From NCBI GenBank assembly GCA_034696485.1, contig JAQIWT010001334.1, positions 1 through 11,290 of the forward strand: 11,290 nucleotides of DNA, written 5' to 3'. The DNA comes from Isohypsibius dastychi (taxonomy: Eukaryota; Tardigrada; Eutardigrada; Parachela; Isohypsibiidae). Below, piece by piece: positions 1-8,966 of the stretch (position 1 is the stretch's first letter; every line of letters starts with the position of its first letter). The notes beneath the pieces were generated by a model. The model was not told the DNA's origin. It ran no database searches and saw only the letters and a program-made list of their open reading frames with translations. The position numbers were made by a program, and so were the translations under genes.

Positions 1-39
1 ACGGAAACAAGCAGCCAACCGAAAGGTGAACACGCATAC

Positions 40-431
40 TTTGCAGTCCAGAAGCGACACCAGATTCTCATGATGTAAAGATGCGAGTTCCTACAATTGT
101 TTTTCATGTAAAAGCAGACATTTTCAAAGCTTGATGCTACTTCACCTTGAGTATATTGATTTCCTTTCCGAGAATACCTTGAGACTTCGACAGATTTTTT
201 TTGGCGATGCATTTGATGGCAACTACGCGTTCCGACTTCTAGGAAGATAAACAGACAACTAACCATCGTCGACTACATTATATTGAGCACTAATGGGTAA
301 CCCATCTTTTAGTATCTGAAAAGCACGATTCGATCTCTCACCGATCGCTGCGTCCCTTTGAATACCATCGCGAATGCGCCATGTCCAATCAGATCCTTCT
401 TGTGGTAGGTATAATCCCCAACGATTTCCAT
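40..431 (-). CDS. unc-51: Unc-51/ULK (Atg1) autophagy-initiating Ser/Thr kinase, N-terminal exons only
   Basis: Start of the kinase that triggers autophagosome formation in the cytosol; in animals it also acts in axon growth. Three coding exons are visible on the minus strand: 431-342, 238-146 and 90-40, all joined in phase 0. A GTATGC donor at 39 leads out of the window, so most of the protein is missing. The 78 visible residues carry the kinase N-lobe. The ATP loop is [13 protein letters not shown] (residues 14-26), the VAIK lysine is residue 39, followed by KKNLSKSQ, and the helix-C glutamate is 56 in GKEINIL. The block [15 protein letters not shown] follows. [10 protein letters not shown] and KKNLSKSQ are ULK1/2/Unc-51 signatures rather than generic kinase ones. 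The ATG at 431 is chosen because it gives a short leader before the loop, as in the family; an in-frame ATG at 497 would add 22 unrelated residues. It diverges from the ATRIP-like gene. ULK3-like kinases are less likely. Confidence 0.9.
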
Positions 432-571
432 ATTCCCAATATTTTGGTTAGATGAATAAATAAGGTACCACACGAACAGGCATATCCAATTCTTCAACTT
501 CCAGGTGAGAGCATTTCAACTTCTATGATTTGAACCAACGTATGTTTTGTTTGTTTCGCAAGTCGCAAGGC

Positions 572-583
572 AAGCAAGCAAGC
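572..583. repeat. Short AAGC tandem repeat (3 copies)
   Basis: Three perfect AAGC units inside a wider GCAAGGCAAGCAAGCAAGCC run, in the divergent intergenic region. It is a minor microsatellite-like tract. No function is claimed. Confidence 0.5.
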
Positions 584-798
584 CAAAAACGACAACAAAG
601 GCATGCAATCACAAAATTGTGTCAACACAATGCGTTTCCGACCACCATAAAAACGCAGATCACAAGTAGACGGTTCTAATTAGTAAGAGAAATCGATGCC
701 AAAGCTGCGCGAAAAACGGCGGAAAAAAAGGAAAAATTTCAAAAAGATAAACACGAGATGGCGAGGTGAGATGAGATCACCAACAACCAAAGGGACAA

Positions 799-810
799 GG
801 CAGGCAGGCA
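799..810. repeat. Short GGCA tandem repeat (3 copies)
   Basis: Three perfect GGCA units, about 20 bp before the E-box at 831. It could be a simple-sequence expansion or part of the promoter. Nothing in the sequence distinguishes the two. Confidence 0.45.
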
Positions 811-829
811 GCACGATGAACTGCCAAGC

Positions 830-847
830 GCACGTGATCAGCTCGTG
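830..847. promoter_or_regulatory. CACGTG E-box with an inverted CGTG half-site, in a divergent promoter
   Basis: Read on the minus strand this is TGATCACGTGC. It contains the TCACGTG core bound by bHLH-zip factors such as TFEB/MITF (HLH-30 in worms), whose full CLEAR consensus is GTCACGTGAC; only the seven-base core matches. A CTCGTG lies just downstream at 842-847 on the plus strand. The site is about 400 bp upstream of the Unc-51/ULK start codon and about 50 bp before the inferred ATRIP transcription start, so it could serve either gene. The remainder of 432-829 is plain intergenic sequence apart from the two short repeats. Confidence 0.4.
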
Positions 848-854
848 ATAGCGA

Positions 855-865
855 TATTTAAAATA
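855..865 (+). promoter_or_regulatory. TATA-like element for the ATRIP-like gene
   Basis: TATTTAAAATA lies about 29 bp upstream of a TCATCG initiator-like sequence around 882-887. That would make a short non-coding first exon of roughly 884-902, ending at the CAG/GTACGT donor at 903. The spacing fits a TATA-dependent start. The exact start cannot be fixed without transcript ends. Confidence 0.4.
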
Positions 866-902
866 GACTGGTTCTCTGGCGTCATCGTATAGTTTCGGTC
901 AG

Positions 903-1106
903 GTACGTCCGGGTATCGTGCCATATTTTCGGCTACTACTGCGACTACGAGCGGTTTCTTCAAATCCGTTTCATTCAGCTCAGGCCGCTCAGCGCCTTGT
1001 CAAAAGTCTGCTTTAAATACAGCCACATTTTGGTTTTCGTGTTATGCTGTTGTCTCGCTTTCGAGAAACTACTGGGAATATAATTGCAAACACCATTCTA
1101 TTCCAG
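903..1106 (+). other. Probable 5'-UTR intron of the ATRIP-like gene
   Basis: A strong donor (CAG/GTACGT, intron from 903) pairs with a pyrimidine-rich acceptor (ATTCTATTCCAG, ending 1106) that sits one base before the ATG at 1108. Because the acceptor directly precedes the start, the in-frame ATG-containing stretch from 1084 lies in the intron and is not used. A trans-spliced leader at the same acceptor would be an alternative. Confidence 0.5.
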
Positions 1107-1107
1107 A

Positions 1108-4100
1108 ATGACCAGCGTCGTGCGCGCTGCTCCTCAGAACGTCGGGCGCCCATTGGCACCTAATCCTGTAAACCCAAAACCCCTTCCTCCTGTTCCTGAA
1201 CAAGCCAGAAGTTCCGGAGATGCAAGAGCACCCTCGAGCAATGAGAATCACTGGAGCAGTGCCGATGATGAATGGGCAATCAATGCTCTTATTGCGGTGG
1301 AGGCTTCGCAGCGATCAGTTCAAACGGAGAATCAGAATCTTGCTGTTCCTGCACGCGTGGCCCTTCCTACCAACAATCGCGATCCCAAGACGGGAAAACC
1401 TGCTTTTGGACCATCAGTGAGCGGAACTTCGAAGTCGTTCGATCACCAGCAAAGATCTACTGTTGTCCAGAACCTGTTGCCGAAGAGCAAAACAGCGCCA
1501 AACCTTAATATTCCTGTGCAGTCATCGAGGATCCCCGTTGTAGCTAGTCAGCATAATTCGCCGAATAATCCGCAGCAGGTTCCACCTAGTCTAAACGAAG
1601 ACGAACTGAAGAAGCAGATTCAGGAACGGGATCTTCTCGTGAGTATTTATCATCGAGCTCATCGTAGAATTCTCGTAATAACCGTTTCGTACCTTCTTTC
1701 CGATGGAAAAAAGTCAGTTTAATATCTTTGCAGATAAAAGCGAAGGAAGCTGATGTTCTGGCACTTAATGGCAAAATCATCTTGGTGACGAAAGAAATGG
1801 AGAAGCTCACTAACAACGAAAATAAAAAACTGGAGAAGCTGAAGGATGACATCATGCGGCTTGAAAAGGAAATAGCTGACAAGAAGAAGGAAGTGGAGAA
1901 CATAAACGCTTTCAATGTGAGTATATTTTAGGTCAGCTGGATTTGAGATATAGAACGGAGTGAAATTACAGCCAGCATATTTCTTTTCTTTTTGATAATT
2001 TAAATCAAATAACTGAGACTTTACCGGCTAAATTGCAGGCAATCGAACATGAAAAGCTCAAGCATTTAAATGAACAACTGAAGAAAGAAAGGGATGATGC
2101 AGTGGCGAAGAACGACTTGTTGCTGGAACAATCGCTAGCTGGACAAAAGCGACCAAGGCGGGATTCGATCGAGTTTCCTTCAGCGACCACATTTTACAAT
2201 TCGGCAAGGAAAAAATCGAAGCAAGACCAAATTATCCAGGAAGATCCAGGTGAGCTTTCGGTTGTCACATCCGCCTTGGTTTGTCTGAACGGAAGTTTCT
2301 TTCAGGCTCGAGCACATCCGGAGTTGTTCCGAAAGTCGATACACAGGTGCAAACGGATGACGTCTTTGAGGAGTCCCCGGTTGCTGTCAATAATGGCATA
2401 TCGGCTCTGCCTCCGAAAGGTGCCATCCGCATTCGAAGTCTACTTCGCCAGCTCAATGACACTCAACCGGAAGTTGAGGAAAGGTTTGATTTGAATTATC
2501 TTCTACAGCCTCTTCCCTGTTTTGAAATCTCCGGCTCCTCTGAAATTACGGCTTCGGCATATCAGGTTTGTTAATCGTGTACTAATTTTTTCTCTACGTT
2601 GAAACTCATCAATACAGGGGAAGTGCGGTTGGCGTAATGCAAATGCTGCTGTGGGACAAGTACAAAGACAAAACTGGATATCCTCCAACTTTGGCGCGCT
2701 GGCTACAGTTTCGTCCTCCCGAGACAGTCAGTCTGCGTATTTGGCTCAAGAATCTTTGCACTCGTTGAACATGCTGGTCTGCGATGAAGAATTCAGTGGC
2801 CGTCATATTCCAGATAGCGTTTACGATGCGGTGCTGGCTGGTGTTATTCCTGCACTGGCTGACCATGTTCGGCTGTATCTGAGCGTCCTCCACAATCTCA
2901 CCACAATCAAGAATCTCAACTTGCAAACCGAAGAATTTGAAGGCGGTGATCTGACATTGTCCGCATTTTTCTCGAAGGTTGTCACTTCCTCCTCATGTAA
3001 CCGCACTATCAACTTCATCGACAATATTGAACGAAACGCCAAACTGGCGCTAATTGTCCTGCGACGTCTTCTTTACTTCCGTCAGAGCCTTTTTCCATTT
3101 TTTATGAGCAATACCAGCTCGCTGTCCGGATCTGTTAACGAATTCGCTGAAGAGTTTCCTGTTTTGAGAACTTTGGTGGAGCGTACTGCGGGAATCAAAG
3201 GTAGAGTCAGAAGCAAGATTTCTTTATCTTGCAGTTGACCACTGATTGTTTAAGGTCCCTCCACTGCGCCTGTCCAGCTCGTGCCAGACATCACCGGCTC
3301 GGAGAATTTATGGACAAGAATTGGAGGTCGACTTTCTTCGAAATTCCGATTGGATTTCAGGACTCAAGAATTGGTCACTGTGAACCTTACTAGGATGTCC
3401 AACATTTTCAAGAACAATTCTGTCTTCGACTTATGTCTCAGAATGATGGACAATCTTGCAGTAAAGGTTGGTGTGAACCCGGGTTTTTTTCATTTAGCCT
3501 TAATTTTATTGTAACGAATGCTATTTTTGGTTATTGCAGTATTTGCGGCCTGATTTAAGTGGATCATCGACATGGATCGTTTCTTACCTGGCAAAAAATC
3601 TGCCACCTACCGCTCCGGAATTGCGGGAGAAATTGTACGCAATCCTCCTGTAATGCTGTTTTTTTGATCTGATAATAATTCCGTGCATTTCAGGATGATG
3701 GGATTGGTGGGTGATGGGGTTTTGGAATCCTACTTGAGCAAAACCAAATCGCGGTTCAACAAAATAACGATGATGCCGGTTTTTGAATTGTTCAAAACCC
3801 TGACATCTTGGGATGTCTGCCTTATTTTCCGTGATGACCCAGGTAGTTATTCCTGTAAATTTCTAGGCAATTTCTAGGCACTGATGATAAACCTGAGCTT
3901 TGTTTTGCAGCGAAAAATTTCCTCGGCCAACTTTTTGGGGATATTTTTCATTTCGGTGTTGATTTCAACGCTAAATGGGACCGGAATATAATTTTACAAG
4001 TGTTGCGGAGAATCCCCATTTATCTTCAAGCTGTGCAGTCTCTCTGTTCTTTGAGGAGCACTTCCAAACCTGGAACTCGGCTAATCAATTTTCATAATCG

Positions 4101-4556
4101 AGTATTTTATCAAAAAGTAAGTACATCGTGCGATATTTGTAAGGTAAATTTCATTTCTGTCATGCCAGGTGACCAAAGATCTTTGCAATGTGCTTTACGT
4201 GTGCGCCAGCACTATTCTTTCGTCCTGTCATTTGAAACCGCTCAAGCCGGAAGTTGTACCGTCAGTATTCAAGGATTTCGTGAATCGTTGTGTTCTGTGG
4301 ATAATGTGCCTGGTCAAGATCGAAAAGAAGGAATGGGATGCAATGAGCGCTGAGTATTTTTGTCAGCTGGCCATTATCGGAACTATCCTCATGGATTCGC
4401 TTCCGGTTTTCGACGCGCAGACGGGTAACGTTGTTCAGTTTTCACCCAGATTAGACTGTCAATTGAACCTCGTGTTTTCTAGCTACTTTAATCCAGGAAT
4501 TCCACGCGTACGTTGCGGCAGATCCGACCAAGTATATTCCAAAGAAGTGTGACTGA
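1108..4556 (+). CDS. ATRIP: Probable ATRIP (ATR-interacting checkpoint protein)
   Basis: ATRIP brings the ATR kinase to RPA-coated single-stranded DNA in the nucleus. Eleven coding exons: 1108-1638, 1734-1916, 2039-2249, 2306-2565, 2618-3200, 3255-3466, 3540-3634, 3694-3842, 3911-4116, 4169-4424, 4483-4556. They join in frame to about 919 residues (human ATRIP about 790). Seen in order: a Pro/Ser-rich N-terminus; an acidic amphipathic motif SADDEWAINALIAVEASQ at about 51-68, resembling the RPA70N-binding recruitment motif of ATRIP (acidic DD, spaced leucines, trailing ASQ); a Lys/Glu coiled coil at about 165-270; nuclear-localisation-like KRPRR at 275-279 and RKKSK at 295-299; then about 600 helical residues, as in the ATR-binding half. 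The identification rests on this architecture and the motif; the C-terminal half is not recognisable by eye. If the last intron (4425-4482) is retained, the protein ends at a different stop at 4552. Another RPA-binding coiled-coil protein is possible. Confidence 0.6.
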
Positions 4557-4610
4557 GCCGGTTTTTGTTGTGCCGCAGACTGGTTTTTCGCCGTCTGGCC
4601 TTAATTAGCA

Positions 4611-4616
4611 TTTATT
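4611..4616 (-). terminator. AATAAA poly(A) signal of EME1 (minus strand)
   Basis: TTTATT on the plus strand reads AATAAA on the minus strand, 249 bp after the EME1 stop. It lies inside the 3' UTR of the oppositely oriented ATRIP-like gene, so the two messages would share about 200 bp of antisense sequence. A nearer, weaker signal could be used instead. Confidence 0.4.
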
Positions 4617-4786
4617 TTTGTTTTACTTGGAATTATTTTGGCGGTTTTTCGGCGGACAGTTTTCTTTTCTCTATTTTGCTGCGCTCAGATTGTTTCGCAT
4701 TCCCATCTTCCGTTTTTTGTTTTTGAATTAATATTCGTAATATTGCCGGATGGTAATTTTCAGTTTTCTCCGATGCCAAATTTAGA

Positions 4787-4792
4787 AATAAA
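4787..4792 (+). terminator. AATAAA poly(A) signal of the ATRIP-like gene
   Basis: Canonical AATAAA about 230 bp after the ATRIP-like stop, implying transcript cleavage near 4805-4815. Between 4557 and 4864 there is no gene, only T-rich 3'-UTR sequence serving both converging genes. Confidence 0.6.
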
Positions 4793-4864
4793 GTTCATAT
4801 ACAATGCATCATGCCCGTTCAACTAAAAATCGCCCCACACCCATTTCCAATTTCATTCGCTGGA

Positions 4865-7151
4865 TCATTCCAGCATCTCCTGCCCATCGTCCGAATTCAT
4901 GAACCTGTAAAGAAGTTTGCTCATCTTTGGTCCCATTCGTCGATCCGTTCCTCTTTTAATCATCACACTTTCGAACAGCCTTTCTTTATCTTTTTCCGTC
5001 GTGCAACCAGCATAAGCAGCCATCAATAATCGCGGGGAAGGATACAAATTAGCGACTGTTATGGCGACATCCCGTGATACCAATGTGAACTGCTCCAGCT
5101 GGCGAATCCACAATTCACGAAATGATTCCGGATTATCATCACTAACAGTGACGCCGCTGGTTTTGATGTTCGCTGATATCGCGTCAAATGTATCCAAACT
5201 TTGATCCTTGAGCTCCCTGATAAAAAATACATCGTCTCAGTGTAAAACCCTGAATCAAATTAAGAGAATCCCAAAAACGACGTATTCTTACTTTACAACG
5301 CGTTCGGCAATCGCTTTGTGCGTAGTGAGGAGTAAGCGAGCAAATTCCTTGGCCGAATTGGTCTGAACAATCCGGATATTGAATCGACACATGACATCGA
5401 TCATCGCCTGTAATGGCACTGTTAGAATTAGTGCAATCCGAATCGGGAATCAGATCTGTCACCATTTCAACATCGTCAAACGATATTCGGTACGGAATAT
5501 CCAGGAGCGATCTTCTCGGAGCTCTTGCACGAGCCCGCTTGGCATCGCCGTAAATATTGTCATTCAGCTGCTTCCTGAAAAGAAACTATTACCTGTATCC
5601 CAATTTCTTGCACTCAATAGCAATGCGCTAAAGCTACAGCGTTCCATCCAACGTTGCCATCTATATGACTACGATGTACGCACCGGAAATAACCTTCCAT
5701 TCCGCTGACGAAGAAATGGAGTATTTTTTCTGGATATTTCTCCTTATAACGGTGAATAAATGTGTTGAAGCTGTCGCGATCGTGGTCATCAAAAGGTTCT
5801 CCCGTGACTGACTGAAATTCAGATGTAGTAGCGGTGAACAAGTTCAGAAACAAATCGCCCTACTTGTTTATGAAAATCAACCATAGCAATGAATTCTTTC
5901 TTTGGAATTTGAATTAAGAGGTCTCGTTCTTCCGTTCGCTCTTCTGTCCTTTTCATCTAGATAAACAAGGTAAACCACAATTTAGAATACAGCCAGAACA
6001 GCAGAAAAAGCAGAACGTATTTCACATACCGAAGCAGAAGTGGAGCTTTTTTCGACAAATGCGGTAATATGAGATCTCGACCATCGGATCACCAGTGCAT
6101 CTTCTCCTTCGACATCCAATTCCTCCATGTTGAAAACATCACATTCCTCGAGTACGGATGTCATAAATTCATCCCTCCCAATTGTTGTCAACATCACTTT
6201 CGACACGAAGACTTTCAATGACTGTAAGATTTTCGGCTGCACATCAATCAGAGGAAAATCTCCATATAATCAAATACTTCTAAACTGGATTTGCCACCTT
6301 GCAGAGGCTTTCTGGCCTCTTTGAATGCAGCCTTCTCCAGCTTCTCAGATTCCTTTTGCAGCTTTTTCGCCAGTCTCTCTTTTTCCTTTATTTCTTTCGC
6401 CTGCAACGACATCAACAGTCACAAACCAGGAGCAAACTAGATGGTTTAAACACTTTGGAATTCCAAACGAATGTATGTTCGGAAGAATATAAGGTACCTC
6501 TTTTTTCTTTGCAGCTAATAGCTCTTTCTCGACTTTCTTGGCATCTTTTTCTCGCCTTGCTTCATCCTTTTCTTCGTCATTCGTTAGAATTTTCGGCTGT
6601 TTACTTCGTCGAACATTAGCGATTTCCAGCACTTTAGCGGGGGATTCGGAGCAAGAGCGTCTTTTTAGCACAGACTGCCTTTCCTGTTGACGAATTTTTT
6701 CTCTCGGAGACTTCCGCTGTAAAACCTCGGGCAATATTTCCTCTTTCGGTGATCCATCTTCCTCCAATGCAGGCTCGGCGTCTAGTTCTTGGTCGTCGTC
6801 AAAAGACAGGGGTACATCGCATATATTCTCCGTAAACGAGAAGCTATGCTCGATTTGCTGGCGAGTAGAAAGAACATCAGGAGTCGAGGCAATAAAATCC
6901 AGTTGCATCCATTTCTCATCCTTCTCCAATTCAACATTTGGAATCAAACCGGAAGGCACACAACAGGAACTGCTACCAGTAATTAAAGGATCGCTGTCAT
7001 TTAAAATACAGATCGAGGAATCGGAACCAGTAGGAGAATTTGAAAGAGTGATTGGCTTTGAGATTTGAACCGATCCGCGCGGTTGCGACGATGAACTGGA
7101 TGGTCCCTCGAAAATGCATTCAATATCATTATCTGACCGATTATCCGCCAT
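4865..7151 (-). CDS. EME1: EME1, non-catalytic subunit of the MUS81-EME1 structure-specific endonuclease
   Basis: Nuclear partner of MUS81, which cuts branched DNA (stalled forks, nicked Holliday junctions). Eight exons: 7151-6498, 6400-6278, 6236-6030, 5956-5864, 5811-5684, 5574-5463, 5407-5292, 5216-4865, giving about 594 residues (human EME1 about 570). Residues 1-180 are disordered and Ser/Asp-rich, with two SUMO-interacting-like motifs (IECIF at 10-14; ICILNDSD at 47-54). A long Lys/Glu helix follows. The ERCC4-like nuclease fold includes DALVIRWSR and lacks the catalytic ERKxxxD, as expected for EME1 and not MUS81. The C-terminal helix-hairpin-helix region is the clearest match: WIRQLEQ, ANLYPSPRLLMAAY, then a KDKERL stretch, IKRG and RRMGP, in the same order as vertebrate EME1. 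It converges on the ATRIP-like gene. The 41-bp intron 6237-6277 is the least certain junction; a 38-bp alternative (donor at 6297, acceptor near 6260) also keeps frame. Confidence 0.9.
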
Positions 7152-7264
7152 ATTCTTTGCAGAAACAGTTCAAGTTGGAACTGGGAACGGCGTGGGAGCT
7201 GGATAAAAAAGGAATGAAGCTGGAATACCATACGTACACTGACATGTAAAAACGAAAATAAACG

Positions 7265-7459
7265 ATGGCGCACGAAGAAGAGCTAAAGAAAGCCAGGCAA
7301 AATCGAGATCGACCCCTACTGTCCCAAACCCCCCAAATGCAGACTGCGCTGCATCTCATTTCACCTGCCTCCACAGAAGTTGAGAAATCTGTGGGTCGCG
7401 TTTTAGAGAACCGACTCCATGTGAAACTTATAACTTCTAAGAAATTGCAGGATGGATAA
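7265..7459 (+). CDS. Possible small gene of 64 residues, unknown function
   Basis: An uninterrupted reading frame whose ATG lies in a very good animal context (A at -3, G at +4), with AATAAA only 9 bases past its stop. It encodes a charged N-terminal helix (HEEELKKARQNRDR) followed by mixed polar sequence and no membrane segment. I do not recognise a family. It would diverge from EME1, whose ATG is 113 bp away, and converge on eIF3f. Splicing is possible: GTGGGT at 7391 and TTGCAG ending 7450 would remove about 60 bases and shorten the tail to Asp-Gly-stop. It may instead be chance sequence in the gap between eIF3f and EME1. Confidence 0.3.
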   Translation: MAHEEELKKARQNRDRPLLSQTPQMQTALHLISPASTEVEKSVGRVLENRLHVKLITSKKLQDG

Positions 7460-7467
7460 TTTTATCG

Positions 7468-7473
7468 AATAAA
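7468..7473 (+). terminator. AATAAA next to the small frame at 7265-7459
   Basis: Canonical AATAAA on the plus strand. On the opposite strand, a GATAAA variant (plus TTTATC, 7461-7466) lies 189 bp after the eIF3f stop and could end that message. The rest of 7474-7654 is eIF3f 3' UTR with nothing else recognisable. Confidence 0.3.
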
Positions 7474-7654
7474 AAGAAAAAGAATCAGGCTTCGGCCACA
7501 GCTCAAATCGTACCGTAAAGATTCTTAACCAACCAGAGCTCGTATCTTCGAAAAATCAGCGATCTACCCAAATGTTATCAAAGAAACGAACTAAGCAGCA
7601 GAAAATTAACAGAAATCCCAGATGAAGGTTGAAATGGACAAACCGCCTTGCGGA

Positions 7655-8966
7655 CTACGGCAGAATATTGACTTTCTCTTGAATAGCCAATTGGGCTTTA
7701 GCGAGTTCCGACAAATACATCACCATCAATACGTCCTGAGAAAAACGATGCGAATTAGAACATAAAATCTATAGTCGAACAATTTCTGAACTCACCTTTC
7801 TACTAGAGTTCACCATTTTCTCAAAAGCATCTTCATCAACTTTTGGAATTGTCCCCACGATATCCATGAGGGCGCGTCCAACTTCCGGATCAGCAGGTAT
7901 CTTATCTTGCTGCAAAGATGAACGAAAAGTTGAAACCATACTTTCAACAGCATTCCATCCAACAAAGTCTCTTACCAGAACCTGGTCAACATATTTCAAC
8001 ACATTCTCCAGCATTTCGTCCAGCAAGCCAGCAGTCTGCAGAACCTGATCGGCATCAGTCGGAATATTGACCACTCTCGATGGATTGAATCTGCCAGTAG
8101 AGATGAGATCCACTGGAACATTAAACTGTACAAAAACAACTCATAACAATTGCGAATAACCTACATCCAACTCTTTCGGCATCCCAGCAGAAAATTTCAA
8201 CCGGAACTTGTGCAAAAAGAGCTGCCTGCTCAAAACGCGCGCTGATGTCCTTCGACTCCTTCAGCGACTGCGGAAGACCCATAGGTGAACACACATAAGC
8301 CTTGATGGGCATCCGATCCGTTTCGGCAGTGCAATCAACAGTAAGATGAATTGTGTTCGGGCTGCTCAGACGAACAAAAAAGTCATGGATAAAAAATGAT
8401 GTTTCTGGAACGTTTGGCCGTGTTGAAAACCATCCCACGACATCTTCCTGAGGATTTGCTCGCTTATTCAGCTCCACCATGCTCATCGCAAAATCCGTTT
8501 CCAAACGAAGTGGCGTCTGTTCAGAACAAACACACAATTAAACCAACAGTTTTCAAGCTTCCAAAACAGATCAACAGAACGCTTGATGAGCTGAATGGAT
8601 TTCACCGGAAAACAAATATTACAATCCTTGATCGCATGAAAATAGTTGTTCGATCATTCTCAGTTCACGGGAGTCACCACATTACAGCACAAACAAAATT
8701 CACCAGTAAAGGAAGATGTCGAGGAATATTTGATATCGTACCTGAGGTCCTTCTTCGTGCGGAACAGCAAAGCAATTTGTGATTTCAACGACATCTCCGT
8801 CGATTCTTCCCATCAATGTTCCTACGACACGAGTAGCCTTTTCCTTTCGCCGCTCATAGGCATCGCATATTCCAGAAATCGCAACAGGATGAAGACGAAC
8901 CAACATGGGACTGGAAACATGCACAGCTGCTGACGCGGCGGAGCTCACTTTTGTGGAGGTAGCCAT
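7655..8966 (-). CDS. EIF3F: Eukaryotic translation initiation factor 3 subunit F (eIF3f)
   Basis: MPN-domain subunit of the cytoplasmic eIF3 complex, which loads the 40S ribosome onto mRNA. Five exons: 8966-8742, 8516-8172, 8125-7976, 7909-7796, 7735-7655, all phase 0, giving 304 residues (family 280-360). Recognised blocks in order are [76 protein letters not shown] and [15 protein letters not shown], collinear with eIF3f. The JAMM metalloprotease histidines are missing (GWFSTRP where active enzymes have GWYHSHP), as is normal for eIF3f. The start is the only Met giving a short Ala/Ser-rich leader before VRLHP. Odd points: intron 8126-8171 is 46 bp with a weak GTTGGA donor, and intron 7910-7975 is 66 bp with no in-frame stop. 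The first intron (8517-8741) is the longest intron seen between coding exons. eIF3h and CSN5 do not fit the motif order. Confidence 0.95.

Noticed and set aside
1220-1508. Two plus-strand frames inside the first ATRIP coding exon
   Set aside because: They are shadows in other frames of an exon whose own frame joins all ten following exons.
5184-5465. 93-codon minus-strand frame through EME1 exons 6-8
   Set aside because: It reads through introns 5408-5462 and 5217-5291 out of frame; the spliced reading matches EME1 (AMIDVMCRFNIRIV) and this frame does not.
4865-7151. MUS81, the catalytic partner, instead of EME1
   Set aside because: No ERKxxxD nuclease motif is present, and the C-terminal block order (LEQ, NLYPSPRLL, IKRG, RRMGP) follows EME1.
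8396-8782. 128-codon open frame on the plus strand
   Set aside because: It is antisense to eIF3f exons 1-2 and the 225-bp intron between them; no recognisable domain.
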